64,000 nt of DNA from Novosphingopyxis baekryungensis DSM 16222 (GCF_000420305.1 NZ_ATUR01000002.1:558001-622000); one strand, 5' to 3'; shown: positions 44,470-58,443, numbered from the stretch's first letter. Notes: generated by a model not told the origin, from the letters alone. Translations and numbers: made by a program.

Positions 44470-45885
44470 ATGGCAGCAGCCGGCGCAACCGCAACCGAAG
44501 GCTGGTCTTCGCGATGGGGCTTCATTCTGGCGGCAACCGGATCGGCCGTGGGGCTGGGCAATCTCTGGCGCTTCCCCTCGCAGGCTGGTGAGAATGGCGG
44601 CGGTGCGTTCGTTATTTTCTACATCATCTGTGTGGTGCTGATCGGTCTGCCGGTGCTGCTGTCGGAAACGCTGATCGGCCGGCATGGCAAGGGCGATGCG
44701 ATCGAGAGCACCAAGGTGGTCGCGCGCGACAGCGGCGCGTCCACCGCATGGTCCGCGCTGGCCGGTATCGGCATGCTCGGCGCGTTCCTGATCCTGACCT
44801 TCTACAGCGTGATCGCGGGCTGGGTGCTCTATTATATCGGCCTGTTTGCAGGCGATGTGGTCAGCAGCGTACAGAATGGCGCGGTGCTGGGCGGGGCGTT
44901 TCAGGGCCAGTCGCTGGAACAGATCCAGGACCATCTGCCGGCCCTGTTCGCCAACAATCCGCTGATGCTGGGCATGCACGCGCTGTTCATGGCGATCACC
45001 GTCTATGTCGTCGCGCGCGGGGTGCACGGCGGGATCGAGAAGATCGCGGTCTATCTCATGCCCACCTTTTTCCTGCTGCTGATCGGCATCACCATCTATT
45101 CGCTGGCCACCGGGGCGGCTGGCGAAGCGCTGGGCTTTCTGTTCGCGTTCGATCCGGCGCGTCTTCTGAAGCCCGATGTGATGCTGGCCGCGCTGGGGCA
45201 GGCCTTCTTCTCGCTCTCGCTCGGCTCGGCCATGATGATCACCTATGGCGCCTATGCCGATCGCAAGACGAACCTGGCCAGCACGTCCACCATCATCGCG
45301 GCGGCCGATACGTCGGTGGCAATCATCGCCGGCCTCGCCATCTTCCCGATCGTGTTTGCCGCCGGGCTGGCGGTGGATAGCGGCCCCACGCTGATGTTCC
45401 AGACGCTGCCTGCCAGCTTCCAGACCATGCCCGCGGGATCGTTCATCGGCTTTCTGTTCTTCCTGATGGTGTTCTTCGCCGCGCTGACCAGCTCGGTGGC
45501 GTTGCTGGAGGCGCCGACGGCCTGGGTGATGAAGCGGTTCAATCTGGCGCGCGGCGTGGCCACGGTGCTGCTGGGCGGGATCGCCTTTGCCATCGGCATC
45601 CTGTCGGCGCTGTCGTTCAATCTGCTGGCCGACTGGCACCCGCTCAACTTCAGCATTTTCGAAGGGCAGAATTTCTTCGATATTACGGACACGCTGACCG
45701 GCAAGATCCTGCTCCCGCTGTCGGCGCTGTTGGTGGCGGTCTTCGTCGGCTGGATCGCGGACAAGCGGCTGACCGACCATGAAAACGGCATCAGCGGCGG
45801 CTTGCACCAGACATGGCGCTTTCTGGTGGCCTGGCTCTGTCCGCTCGCCGTCGGTGCGATCCTGGTCTACGGTCTGCTCGGTTGA
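44470..45885 (+). CDS. Sodium-dependent transporter of the NSS/SNF family
   Basis: 471 aa with 11-12 predicted membrane helices. The first helix has the sodium- and substrate-binding signature FILAATGSAVGLGNLWRFPS and GENGGGAFVIFY, shared with LeuT and MhsT. Further on are SLSLGSAMMITYGAYADR (helix 6-7) and ALTSSVALLEAPTAWVM. Family members import amino acids or related compounds with Na+. The substrate cannot be read. The C-terminus is convergent with the MFS gene after a 30-nt gap. Confidence 0.92.
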   Translation: MAAAGATATEGWSSRWGFILAATGSAVGLGNLWRFPSQAGENGGGAFVIFYIICVVLIGLPVLLSETLIGRHGKGDAIESTKVVARDSGASTAWSALAGIGMLGAFLILTFYSVIAGWVLYYIGLFAGDVVSSVQNGAVLGGAFQGQSLEQIQDHLPALFANNPLMLGMHALFMAITVYVVARGVHGGIEKIAVYLMPTFFLLLIGITIYSLATGAAGEALGFLFAFDPARLLKPDVMLAALGQAFFSLSLGSAMMITYGAYADRKTNLASTSTIIAAADTSVAIIAGLAIFPIVFAAGLAVDSGPTLMFQTLPASFQTMPAGSFIGFLFFLMVFFAALTSSVALLEAPTAWVMKRFNLARGVATVLLGGIAFAIGILSALSFNLLADWHPLNFSIFEGQNFFDITDTLTGKILLPLSALLVAVFVGWIADKRLTDHENGISGGLHQTWRFLVAWLCPLAVGAILVYGLLG

Positions 45886-45916
45886 TCCCGCTGGCCGGGC
45901 AAGGGCAGGGGCAGCG

Positions 45917-47170
45917 TTAGAGCTGCACCTGCCGCGTGTGGCGCGGACGGGTGAACAACTTGCCCTTTTCGGACCAGATCAGGAGCATGAGCGCCGCGCT
46001 GCCGCACAGCAGGAAGCCGGTCACCAGCGGGATGACCGTGCCGTCGAAGGACTGACCGATCACCACGCCCAGACCGGCGGCGCACAGCATTCGGCAGCTG
46101 TTCTGGAAGCTTGAGGCCGCGCCCGCCATATGGCCGAAGGGCTCCATCGCGATCGACGAGAAATTGGCACCGATAAAGCCGCACATGCTCATGGTGAGGG
46201 CGTGCAGGATCAGGAACGCCGCCAGACTTTCTCCGCCCTGTGCGACGACCAGATGAATGGCGGACAGCGCAATGAAGGCGATCAGGGCGCTGTGGCTCAC
46301 CCGCCGCGCGCCGAAGCGCATGACAATGCGGCTGTTGAAGAAGCTGGCGAGCGCCATCGCCCCGGCCACCCCGGCAAAGGCATAAGGGAAGATGTCGGCC
46401 GCGCCGAACACCTCGAAAAAGACCTGCTGCGCGCTGTTGATGAAGCCAAACAGCGCGCCAAAGGCGATGCCCGATCCAAACATATAGCCCAGCGCCTGGC
46501 GATGCGTGATCACCTTGCTCCACACCTCGATGATGGAGGAGGCCTTGATCGGGATGACATTGTCCGGGTTGAGCGTTTCCGGCAGGCGTTTGTACACCCA
46601 GAACCCCACGCCCGCGCCCATGAGCGCCAGGAGAACGAAGATCATGTGCCATCCGGCAAAAGCAAGCACGGCGGAGCCAAGCGTGGGGGCAATCACCGGC
46701 ACGCCCATGAAGACGATAAATACAAAGCTCATCAGCTGCGCCATGGCATCGCCTGAATAACGATCGCGCACGATGGAGCCGACCAGCACGGAAAAGGCAC
46801 CCGCGGCCAAGCCCTGTGCCAGCCGAAGGCCGACCAACGTGCCGAATGTGCCGCTGAAAATGGAGAGCACCGACAGCATGGTGTATACCCCCACGGCGCC
46901 CAGCAGCACCGGTCGCCGCCCGAACCGGTCGCTGAGCGGGCCGTAGAACACCGCGCCCAGCCCGGTGCCGATCAGATAGGCGCTGACAATCCACTGCCGT
47001 GCATTGGGATCGCTCAGGCCGTAATCGCGGGAAATGAAGCCTAACGCGGGCAGCATGGCATCGATGGCCAAAGCATTCATCGCCATGAGCGACGCCATCA
47101 TGCCGACAAATTCCTTGGGGCCAAGCGCGAATTCTTTCACGCCGCGGGTGAGGGTGGCTTCATTTTGCAT
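45917..47170 (-). CDS. Bcr/CflA-family multidrug efflux MFS transporter
   Basis: 417 aa from the ATG at 47170; the 34 extra codons possible upstream have no family similarity. Twelve membrane helices are expected. The Bcr/CflA hallmark in helix 1 (AIDAMLPALG), motif A as YGPLSDRFGRRPVLL, and motif C-like GVPVIAPTLGSAVL identify a drug:H+ antiporter. Its promoter region is shared with the divergent dinB and contains a 14-bp perfect palindrome at 47183-47196. Confidence 0.9.
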   Translation of the reverse strand: MQNEATLTRGVKEFALGPKEFVGMMASLMAMNALAIDAMLPALGFISRDYGLSDPNARQWIVSAYLIGTGLGAVFYGPLSDRFGRRPVLLGAVGVYTMLSVLSIFSGTFGTLVGLRLAQGLAAGAFSVLVGSIVRDRYSGDAMAQLMSFVFIVFMGVPVIAPTLGSAVLAFAGWHMIFVLLALMGAGVGFWVYKRLPETLNPDNVIPIKASSIIEVWSKVITHRQALGYMFGSGIAFGALFGFINSAQQVFFEVFGAADIFPYAFAGVAGAMALASFFNSRIVMRFGARRVSHSALIAFIALSAIHLVVAQGGESLAAFLILHALTMSMCGFIGANFSSIAMEPFGHMAGAASSFQNSCRMLCAAGLGVVIGQSFDGTVIPLVTGFLLCGSAALMLLIWSEKGKLFTRPRHTRQVQL

Positions 47171-47182
47171 TGCAGCAATATG

Positions 47183-47196
47183 CGTTCGATCGAACG
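47183..47196. promoter_or_regulatory. Perfect 14-bp palindrome in the MFS/dinB divergent region
   Basis: CGTTCGATCGAACG lies 13 nt upstream of the MFS start codon and about 100 nt upstream of dinB. It resembles a dimeric repressor operator. It is not the alphaproteobacterial LexA box (GAAC-N7-GTTC), because the half-sites are in the opposite order and contiguous. The cognate regulator is unknown. Confidence 0.5.
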
Positions 47197-47296
47197 ACAA
47201 TGCTATGCCGAAGGGCGCAACTTTTCTCCTGTCGCCCGAAACATTGGCTTGCGCTGTCAATATGATGCCCATCCGCTATATCGGATATCGCCTTCT

Positions 47297-48397
47297 ATGA
47301 CCGACGACGCGCCGCCCCTTCGCAAGATTATCCATGTCGATATGGACGCGTTTTTCGCCAGCGTGGAGCAGCGGGATTTTCCGGAACTACGCGGCAAGCC
47401 CGTGGCCGTCGGTGGATCGTCGCAGCGCGGCGTGGTGGCCGCAGCGAGCTATGAGGCGCGGGTGTTCGGCGTGCGATCGGCCATGCCGTCCGTTACCGCG
47501 GCGCGGCGGTGCCCGGACTTGATCTTCGTGAAATCGCGATTTGACGTGTATCGGGAAGTGAGCGGGCAGATCCGCGAAATTTTCAGCCGCTATACCGATG
47601 CGATCGAGCCGTTGTCGCTGGATGAAGCCTATCTGGATGTGACCGAGGACAAGCTGGGCATCGGCTCGGCAGTCCGCATCGCCAAGGCCATTCGCGCGGC
47701 GATCAAGGCGGAAACCGGGCTGACCGCCAGTGCGGGGGTGAGTTACAACAAGTTCATCGCAAAGCTGGCGAGCGACCAGAACAAGCCCGACGGCATGTGC
47801 GTGATCCTGCCCGATCAGGGCCCCGCCTTCGTCGCGTCGCTACCCGTCAAACGCTTCCATGGGGTGGGGCCGAAGACAAACGAGAAGATGGCGCGGCTCG
47901 GTATCCAGACCGGCGCAGACCTGCGCGAAAAGGATGTCGCCTGGCTGGGCGCGCATTTCGGCAGCTGGGCGGAAGGGCTGCACCGTATGGCGCGCGGGAT
48001 CGATTACCGCCCGGTGCGATCGAGCCGGATCCGCAAGTCGCTGGGCGGAGAGCGAACCTATTCCGAGGATAAATGGACGGAGACGGACTTGCGCGAGGCG
48101 CTGGACGGGATCGTCGAGATCGTCTGGGACCGCATTGCCGAGCGGCAGGTGCGCGGACGCACGGTGACGCTGAAGGTCAAATTCGCCGATTTCCGCCAGA
48201 TCACGCGAGCGCACTCGCTGGACCGGGCGGTGACCGGGCGGGAAGAGTTTTCCGCCATCGGCCATCATCTGCTCGATACGGTCATGCCCGTGGAAAATGG
48301 CGTGCGCCTGCTCGGCCTCACACTGGGATCGCTGGAGCGGGACGGGGAAGCAGAAGAGACCGAACAGCCCCGTCAGACCGCATTTTCATTCGACTGA
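47297..48397 (+). CDS. dinB: DNA polymerase IV (Y-family)
   Basis: 366 aa from the ATG at 47297. Catalytic carboxylates are in IIHVDMDAFFASVEQ and EPLSLDEAYLDVT; other family blocks are VAAASYEARVFGVRSAMPS, ASAGVSYNKFIAKLASD and the little-finger domain from about 240. The C-terminal QTAFSFD resembles a beta-clamp binding motif. The enzyme performs error-prone translesion synthesis. No clear LexA box was found upstream, so SOS control is not shown. Confidence 0.95.
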   Translation: MTDDAPPLRKIIHVDMDAFFASVEQRDFPELRGKPVAVGGSSQRGVVAAASYEARVFGVRSAMPSVTAARRCPDLIFVKSRFDVYREVSGQIREIFSRYTDAIEPLSLDEAYLDVTEDKLGIGSAVRIAKAIRAAIKAETGLTASAGVSYNKFIAKLASDQNKPDGMCVILPDQGPAFVASLPVKRFHGVGPKTNEKMARLGIQTGADLREKDVAWLGAHFGSWAEGLHRMARGIDYRPVRSSRIRKSLGGERTYSEDKWTETDLREALDGIVEIVWDRIAERQVRGRTVTLKVKFADFRQITRAHSLDRAVTGREEFSAIGHHLLDTVMPVENGVRLLGLTLGSLERDGEAEETEQPRQTAFSFD

Positions 48398-48429
48398 AGA
48401 GGCCACGCGCGCGGCGCGCGCCATATGCT

Positions 48430-48990
48430 TTATTCCTGCGGCGCGATCAGCCGATCGATGCTGTAGATCACGCCATTGCTCGTCTCGATCGGCGCACCGA
48501 CGATCATTGCGGCCTGATCGCCGCTGCCGATGGCCACGCGCTCGCCCTGTTTGCTGAACGCCAGCATCCCTTGCGCAACATTGGCCAGCTCGGCGGTGCC
48601 GCCGGCTCCGTCGATCGCGGACATCAGGTCTTCCTGTGTGACCACCCCCGGCGCGATGTGATAGCGAAGAAGGGCGATCAGCTCCGGCCGCCCCTCATCG
48701 TTGTTCAGGCGCGCAAGGGTGTCCGCATCGACGGCCTTGAATGCCTCGTCGGTCGGAACGAACAGGGTGTAGGGTGCCGGTCCGTTCAGAGCCTTTTCCA
48801 GCCCCGCCTGTTTCAGCATGGCTGCCGCGGTCGAAAGCTCGCGCACCCCGTCCAGCGTCGCGATCAGGCTCTCCCGTTCGCCGGGATTTTCGCTGACGTT
48901 TGCCGCCTTTTCTGCGGCGCTGTCATCACAGGCACCCAATGCCAGAAGAACGGGAAGCGACATCAATGCCGCAAATTTGCCGATGGTCAT
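48430..48990 (-). CDS. Fasciclin-domain lipoprotein
   Basis: 186 aa with a lipoprotein signal: MTIGKFAALMSLPVLLALGAC places the lipid on Cys21. Residues about 45-184 form one FAS1 domain with the H1 motif YTLFVPTDEAFKAV and the H2 region VIYSIDRLIAPQ, plus LIALLRYHIAPG between them. FAS1 domains mediate adhesion or ligand binding at the cell surface; bacterial single-domain forms are poorly defined. It is followed by dinB (convergent) and preceded by the GN-rich secreted protein gene on the same strand, 16 nt apart. Confidence 0.9.
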   Translation of the reverse strand: MTIGKFAALMSLPVLLALGACDDSAAEKAANVSENPGERESLIATLDGVRELSTAAAMLKQAGLEKALNGPAPYTLFVPTDEAFKAVDADTLARLNNDEGRPELIALLRYHIAPGVVTQEDLMSAIDGAGGTAELANVAQGMLAFSKQGERVAIGSGDQAAMIVGAPIETSNGVIYSIDRLIAPQE

Positions 48991-49006
48991 GTGTTGGAGT
49001 TCCCGT

Positions 49007-50077
49007 TCACGTCAGCAGCTGAATGGCGGCCTGGACCAGCCTGGTCGTCGGATCGACCTGATACACATAGCCGTCGCTATATCGATACAAGGACTGCGCA
49101 TCGTCACGGTACTGATCGCGATAGCCATAGGGCACATTATACATGTCGTAACCCGATGGGATGCGCTGGCCGACGGTAAAGTCATTGCCCGTCAGCAACC
49201 CGGCGATGGACGTGATGGTGTTGGACTGCGGATTGACCCCGAACAGCGTATTGTCGGCATAGCGATAATTGTCCGCACCGCCGCCATAATAGCTGTTGTA
49301 ATAATCGGGCACCGCATCGGCGGCATATTGCTGCGGCCAGCTATTGCCCTGGAACAGCGCGCCGCCCACCAGCGGCAGGAAAGCCGTGATCAGATTGTTG
49401 CTGCCGCCCGTGCGATAGGCGTAGCCATCCGAATAGGCATAATCATCATTACGATAGCGCGGAGACCATCCAAGATAGTGATAATAGGGCCGCCGCTGGC
49501 TCAGCTGTCGATCGTAACGGGCAATTTTCTTCGCCTGGCCGGGTGGCAGACAGCCGTTATTCTTCGCGGCCAAGCCGGGGGGACAGCCGGTGATCAGGCC
49601 ATAGTCGTCATCGCGCTGGGGGCGAAAGCGCAGACGGCCGTCCTGACTGAGGTCGAACAGACGCCGCTCGGCGGTTCGGTCCCCCGCCACGAAGCGCCTC
49701 GCCGTGTCGACTACATCGATGCGGTTGCCGTTCCGATTGCGCTCGATGCGGTCACGATTGCCATTGCCCTGCACAACCTGTCGGGCATCATCGATATTGC
49801 CACGAATATCTTTTCGTGCGCGGTCGATTTGCCGCTCGATCTGCTGCGCGTTCTGCTTGGCGGCCTTTTCGATGGGCTTGTTTTTTCCTTTTTGGTCCCC
49901 GCGCTTGCCGCTGTTGCCGGGGGAAAGGTCGATTTTGCCTATGGCTGCATTGCCGCCGGCATTGCCTTTCCCGTTGCCATTGCCATTGCCCTTACCGTTT
50001 CCATTGCCATTCTGGGCTGCAGCAGGCGCCACAGACAGCATGGCGAGCGAAGCGGCTATCAACATGATCTTACGCAT
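49007..50077 (-). CDS. Secreted protein with Gly-Asn/Lys-rich N-terminus, unknown function
   Basis: 356 aa from the ATG at 50077, with AAGGAG 7 nt upstream. The signal peptide ends APAAAQ. Residues 23-45 are an almost pure G/N/K repeat, followed by a basic, helical, Q/R/N-rich part. Next is a Cys pair in GLITGCPPGLAAKNNGCLPPG and the PGQAKKIARYDRQL region that resembles RcnB-like periplasmic proteins. A Tyr/Asn-rich C-terminal half follows (YYNSYYGGGADNYRYADN). I cannot name a family with confidence. It is in line with the fasciclin gene, so both may be envelope components. Confidence 0.7.
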   Translation of the reverse strand: MRKIMLIAASLAMLSVAPAAAQNGNGNGKGNGNGNGKGNAGGNAAIGKIDLSPGNSGKRGDQKGKNKPIEKAAKQNAQQIERQIDRARKDIRGNIDDARQVVQGNGNRDRIERNRNGNRIDVVDTARRFVAGDRTAERRLFDLSQDGRLRFRPQRDDDYGLITGCPPGLAAKNNGCLPPGQAKKIARYDRQLSQRRPYYHYLGWSPRYRNDDYAYSDGYAYRTGGSNNLITAFLPLVGGALFQGNSWPQQYAADAVPDYYNSYYGGGADNYRYADNTLFGVNPQSNTITSIAGLLTGNDFTVGQRIPSGYDMYNVPYGYRDQYRDDAQSLYRYSDGYVYQVDPTTRLVQAAIQLLT

Positions 50078-50175
50078 CACGCATCTCCTTATTAAGCAAC
50101 CGAAACAAGGTGCGCGCAGCTAAGTTCCCGAACGAGCGGCCATGCCTGGTCGTGAAGATGAATCGTCGCGGCCGG

Positions 50176-54295
<4,120 letters not shown>

Positions 54296-54299
54296 TTGG

Positions 54300-55871
54300 A
54301 TGACCACGCAGGAAGACATTTCCACCAGGCTGGAAGCCGAATATGGCAGCTGGCCCGCCATCCTGAGCGACTGGGCTGCTGTCCAGCCGGATGCCGACAT
54401 GCTGATCGACGCGAATCGCCGGATCAGCTGGGGTGAGGGGATGGCGACCATCGACCGCATCGCCGCACGGCTGCAGGCCGACGGGCTGGTGCGCGGGCAG
54501 GCGGTGGCCATCCTCGGCACCAGCAGTGTGGATTATGCGCTGGTCTATCTCGCCGCGATCCAGGCGGGGGGATGCGCTGCGCCCCTCACCACCTCCGCCG
54601 CGCCCAGGCAGCTGGCGGCGATGATGGTCGATAGCGGTGCATCGCATCTGTTCATCGACACAGCCAAGCGCGCCGAGCTGGCTGAGAGCGGCGTCACGCT
54701 ACCGCCGCTCAATATGGTGATGCTGGACAGGGCCGAGGGCGATGCGCCAGCGCTGGCCGACTGGATGGCGGAGGAGGGCGCGCGGCCCGAGCCGGTGTCT
54801 CCGCATGTCGGCGATCCGTTCAACATCATCTATTCCAGCGGCACCACCGGCACGCCCAAGGGCATCGTGCATGCGCATCTCATGCGCTGGCGGCAGGCGG
54901 CGGGCGGGTTCAAATCCATCTATGCGCCCGACAGCCGCACGCTTTGCAGCACGCCGCTTTATTCCAACACCACCTTTGCGGTGTTCCTGCCGACCATGTT
55001 GTGGGGCGGCGCGGCCTATATCATGGGCAAGTTCGATGCCGAGCGCTGGCTCGAGATTGCCGAGGCCGAGCATATCACCCACACCATGCTGGTGCCGGTG
55101 CAGTATCAGCGGCTGCTCGCCGCGCCTTCCTTCGACGATCATGATCTGTCCGCCATGCAGTATAAATTTTGCACCAGCGCCCCTTTTTCCGCGGCGCTGA
55201 AGGAGGAGGCGTTGCGCCGCTTCCCCGGCAGCCTGACCGAAATCTACGGCATGACCGAGGGCGGCGTGGTCTGCATGCTGCACGCCCATAAATTTCCGGA
55301 CAAGCTGCACACGGTCGGCCAGCCGCTTCCCGGCCATGAGCTGATCGTGGTGGATGAGGACGGCAAACGCCTGCCCGCCGGCGCGAAGGGAGAGATGGTG
55401 GGCCGATCGCCAACCATGATGACCGGCTATCGCAACCGCCCTGATGCCACCAGCGCGATGGAATGGCGCGATGCCGATGGCAATTTGTGGCTCAAGACTG
55501 GCGATATCGGCGTGATCGATGAGGATGGTTTCGTCCAGATCGTCGGCCGCGCCAAGGACATGATTATTTCGGGCGGCTTCAACATCTATCCTGCCGATCT
55601 GGAAGATGCGCTGATGACCGTGGACGGCGTCGACGATGCCGCCGTGGTGGGCGTCCCGTCCGAACAGTGGGGCGAGACGCCAGTGGGTTTTGTCACGCTG
55701 ACGCCCGGCACGCGCCTTGAAGCTGATGCGATCATGGCATCGGTGAATGCCGATCTGGGCAAGACGCAACGCCTGTCGGTGGTGCATGTTCTGGACGAGA
55801 TGCCACGCAGCCATATTGGCAAGCTTCTGAAAACGGATCTACGCGTCCTGGCCGCGCAGCGGGCGGCATGA
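54300..55871 (+). CDS. Class I adenylate-forming enzyme (acyl-CoA synthetase-like)
   Basis: 523 aa from the ATG at 54300. ANL-superfamily motifs are present in order: IIYSSGTTGTPKGIVHAH (P-loop), EIYGMTEGG (adenine binding), WLKTGDIGVIDEDGF (hinge Asp) and the catalytic Lys in PRSHIGKLLKTDL. It activates a carboxylic acid with ATP and probably transfers it to CoA. The substrate, whether fatty or aromatic acid, is not deducible. It follows the M20 peptidase with a 4-nt gap and is convergent with bphP after 13 nt. Confidence 0.92.
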   Translation: MTTQEDISTRLEAEYGSWPAILSDWAAVQPDADMLIDANRRISWGEGMATIDRIAARLQADGLVRGQAVAILGTSSVDYALVYLAAIQAGGCAAPLTTSAAPRQLAAMMVDSGASHLFIDTAKRAELAESGVTLPPLNMVMLDRAEGDAPALADWMAEEGARPEPVSPHVGDPFNIIYSSGTTGTPKGIVHAHLMRWRQAAGGFKSIYAPDSRTLCSTPLYSNTTFAVFLPTMLWGGAAYIMGKFDAERWLEIAEAEHITHTMLVPVQYQRLLAAPSFDDHDLSAMQYKFCTSAPFSAALKEEALRRFPGSLTEIYGMTEGGVVCMLHAHKFPDKLHTVGQPLPGHELIVVDEDGKRLPAGAKGEMVGRSPTMMTGYRNRPDATSAMEWRDADGNLWLKTGDIGVIDEDGFVQIVGRAKDMIISGGFNIYPADLEDALMTVDGVDDAAVVGVPSEQWGETPVGFVTLTPGTRLEADAIMASVNADLGKTQRLSVVHVLDEMPRSHIGKLLKTDLRVLAAQRAA

Positions 55872-55884
55872 CGACGCGCCAGGA

Positions 55885-58443
55885 TCAGGTCTCTGCTCGC
55901 GCTTTCAACTTGCTCAAGGCGCGCTCCAGATCTTCCCGCCGATAGGGCTTGGCAACGATAGGCGTCCCGGGGAATTTCTCCGCAATGCTGCTGTTTTCGC
56001 CATAGCCGGTGGTGAAAATGAACGGCTTGCCAGCCTTCATCAGCCGCTCGGCCACCGGCAGGCTGTTTTCATTGCCAAGATTGATGTCGAGCAGCGCGAG
56101 CTCGACATCTTCCTCATCGAGCTTGCGAAACGCTTCGCCGACGCTGCCGACGACCATGACGCCATTTGCACCCAGCGCCTTGAGCATTTCTTCGGCATCC
56201 AGCGCGATGATCAGATTGTCTTCGACGATCAGCGTACAGCCCAGATCGCGCTTCGTGCTGGCCGCTACCTCCGGTTCCGGTTCCGGCTCGGCTTTGCTGT
56301 CGTCATGTTCGATGCGCTGGATGCAATTGGCAGGCACCATATATTCCGCGACAAGGCCGGTCAGTTCGAACCGCACATCGGCTTGCCCGCCCAGTTCATA
56401 GGGGATGGACCGCTCGATAATGGTTGAACCGAAGCCGCGCCGTGTGGGTGCCCGTACGGGCGGACCGCCGCTTTCCCGCCAGTGTAGATCGATCGACGCA
56501 TCTTCGCGTTCCGCCACATCGATATCGATCCGGCCCGAACTGTCCGAAAGCGCGCCATATTTGACCGAATTGGTCAGCAGCTCATGGATCACCAGCGCGA
56601 TCGCCGTGAAGGAATCCGGCTTCAGATAGGCGTCCGGACCGCGAACCTTGATGCGCGATCCGAATTCCTCGGCATAAGCCTGGCATTCATTGCCGATCAG
56701 TTCCCTGAGCGAGGCCGGAGCCCAATGCTGCCGCGTGATCTGGTCGTGCGCGCGGGCAAGCGCGTGAATACGGCTGCCGACGACCTCCGCGAAATCTTCC
56801 ACATTGTCCGATCCGGCATGGCTTTGCTGCACCAGGCCGCGGATGAGGTTCAGGATATTGCGGACGCGGTGGTTGAGTTCCGCGATCAGCAGTTCCTGCT
56901 TCTCACTGTCACGCGCGCGGGCTTGGGCGTTGCGATCCGCAATGCGCAGCACAAGCTCCACCAAGGTGGTGCGGAAGGCTTCGGCCGCCCGCAGTTCCGC
57001 GTCGTTCCAGGACCGCGATTCGCCGCGCACTTCCTCGGTCCAGGCCTCAAAACTCTTGCGCGGATGCAGGCGATCGCCAAACTGGTCGGAAACCACGGCC
57101 TTTTGCGGATTGCCGGCCCAGTCGACATTCTTGGCCACCTCCGCGCGGAACAATACCACAAAGTCGCCCGGCGCACGCGACAGCGGGATCGACAGCAGAC
57201 CAGCGGCGCGCTGCGCATAATCCTGCGCCGCGTCATGCTCAGCTACGATCGATTTGGTCGCGAACACCCTGTGGGGTGCCTTTTCATCCAGGAACGGCAA
57301 CAGCGCGCGGAATTCATTTTCGTTCGGCGTATCGCCATAGGAAACGAAGCGCCCCTTGATCCAGCCGACAGCGCCGTCATGCGGGATGACATCGGCAATT
57401 TCCTTGATGATGAAATCCAGCTGGGAGGCCAAATCATCGCTATCGGCCAGCTTGGGCAGCAGCCGGTCGCGCATGGCGTCGGCCCGGATCATCTCGTCCC
57501 GCAGCAGATCCGCCTCGCGCTGGTCCAGCGTAAAGGCGAACAGTTCGCCGAACAGTTCGGCGGCGGTGCGAATGGGGTAGGGCAGCACACGCGGCGCCTC
57601 GTTATGGCAGGCGAACAGCCCCCACAGCTTGCCGCGTTTCAGGATGGACACCGACATCGACGCACCGATCCCCATATTCTTCAGATATTCGATATGAATG
57701 GGAGAGACGGCGCGCAGCGTGCTCATGGAAAGATCGAGCGGTTCGGCATCGCCGCCCGCCATGATCGGTGCGGTCGGATCGTTCACGTCGCTGATGATGC
57801 GCAGCAGGTTGCGGGTGTAGAGCTCACGGGCCTGTTTGGGAATATCGCTGGCCGGAAAGCGCAGCGACAGGAAGCCTTCCATGCCGCTCTTCACGCTTTC
57901 GGCAAACACCTCGCCCGATCCATCTTCACTGAAGCGATAGACCATCACGCGGTCGAATCCCGTCAGCGCGCGCAGCTGGCGCGCCGCCTCCGTGCACAGG
58001 CCTTTCATGTCCTCACGTGTCTGCACGCGGGCAATCATCGGCCGGACATAGCTTTGATGGTCGCGGATTTTCTCGCCGATCGGCTCGAATTCCATCACGA
58101 AATGGTCGCCCGCCAGATGCAGCGCGGCATCGAACAGGCGTCCATCCTCGAACAGGTCCAGCCCGAACATGCGCTCGACCATGTCCGCCATGGAAAGCGA
58201 CTGCAGGCGGGAGCGGATATCGTGCACTGCGGATGGTGCCAGCAATTCGGTGATCGGCGTGCCGATCATCTCGGCTGCCGGAAGGCCCAGAATGTCCGCG
58301 CTATTGTCCGAAGCATAACGCACCATCCATTGGCGGCCGACCGCGATCAGACATCCAAAGGACTGCACGCGTCCGGGCACATGAATGGGCTCCCGGTCGC
58401 AATTGGTCAGGTCGACAACGTTATCCCTGCGATCGATGGTCAT
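55885..58443 (-). CDS. bphP: Bacteriophytochrome with HWE kinase and fused receiver domain
   Basis: 852 aa. Cys15 in LTNCDREPIHVPGRVQSFG is the biliverdin attachment site ahead of the PAS domain. The GAF domain (about 140-310) has the PASDIP motif and MVYRFSEDGSGEV; a PHY domain follows to about 500. The HWE histidine kinase core has the phospho-His region ELNHRVRNILNLIRGLVQ and LHWRESGGPP. Residues about 740-850 are a receiver with ELALLDINLGN (phospho-Asp) and KPYRRED (Lys). It senses red/far-red light and relays phosphate internally. The start overlaps the haem oxygenase stop by 4 nt, so pigment and apoprotein are made together. Confidence 0.95.
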   Translation of the reverse strand: MTIDRRDNVVDLTNCDREPIHVPGRVQSFGCLIAVGRQWMVRYASDNSADILGLPAAEMIGTPITELLAPSAVHDIRSRLQSLSMADMVERMFGLDLFEDGRLFDAALHLAGDHFVMEFEPIGEKIRDHQSYVRPMIARVQTREDMKGLCTEAARQLRALTGFDRVMVYRFSEDGSGEVFAESVKSGMEGFLSLRFPASDIPKQARELYTRNLLRIISDVNDPTAPIMAGGDAEPLDLSMSTLRAVSPIHIEYLKNMGIGASMSVSILKRGKLWGLFACHNEAPRVLPYPIRTAAELFGELFAFTLDQREADLLRDEMIRADAMRDRLLPKLADSDDLASQLDFIIKEIADVIPHDGAVGWIKGRFVSYGDTPNENEFRALLPFLDEKAPHRVFATKSIVAEHDAAQDYAQRAAGLLSIPLSRAPGDFVVLFRAEVAKNVDWAGNPQKAVVSDQFGDRLHPRKSFEAWTEEVRGESRSWNDAELRAAEAFRTTLVELVLRIADRNAQARARDSEKQELLIAELNHRVRNILNLIRGLVQQSHAGSDNVEDFAEVVGSRIHALARAHDQITRQHWAPASLRELIGNECQAYAEEFGSRIKVRGPDAYLKPDSFTAIALVIHELLTNSVKYGALSDSSGRIDIDVAEREDASIDLHWRESGGPPVRAPTRRGFGSTIIERSIPYELGGQADVRFELTGLVAEYMVPANCIQRIEHDDSKAEPEPEPEVAASTKRDLGCTLIVEDNLIIALDAEEMLKALGANGVMVVGSVGEAFRKLDEEDVELALLDINLGNENSLPVAERLMKAGKPFIFTTGYGENSSIAEKFPGTPIVAKPYRREDLERALSKLKARAET

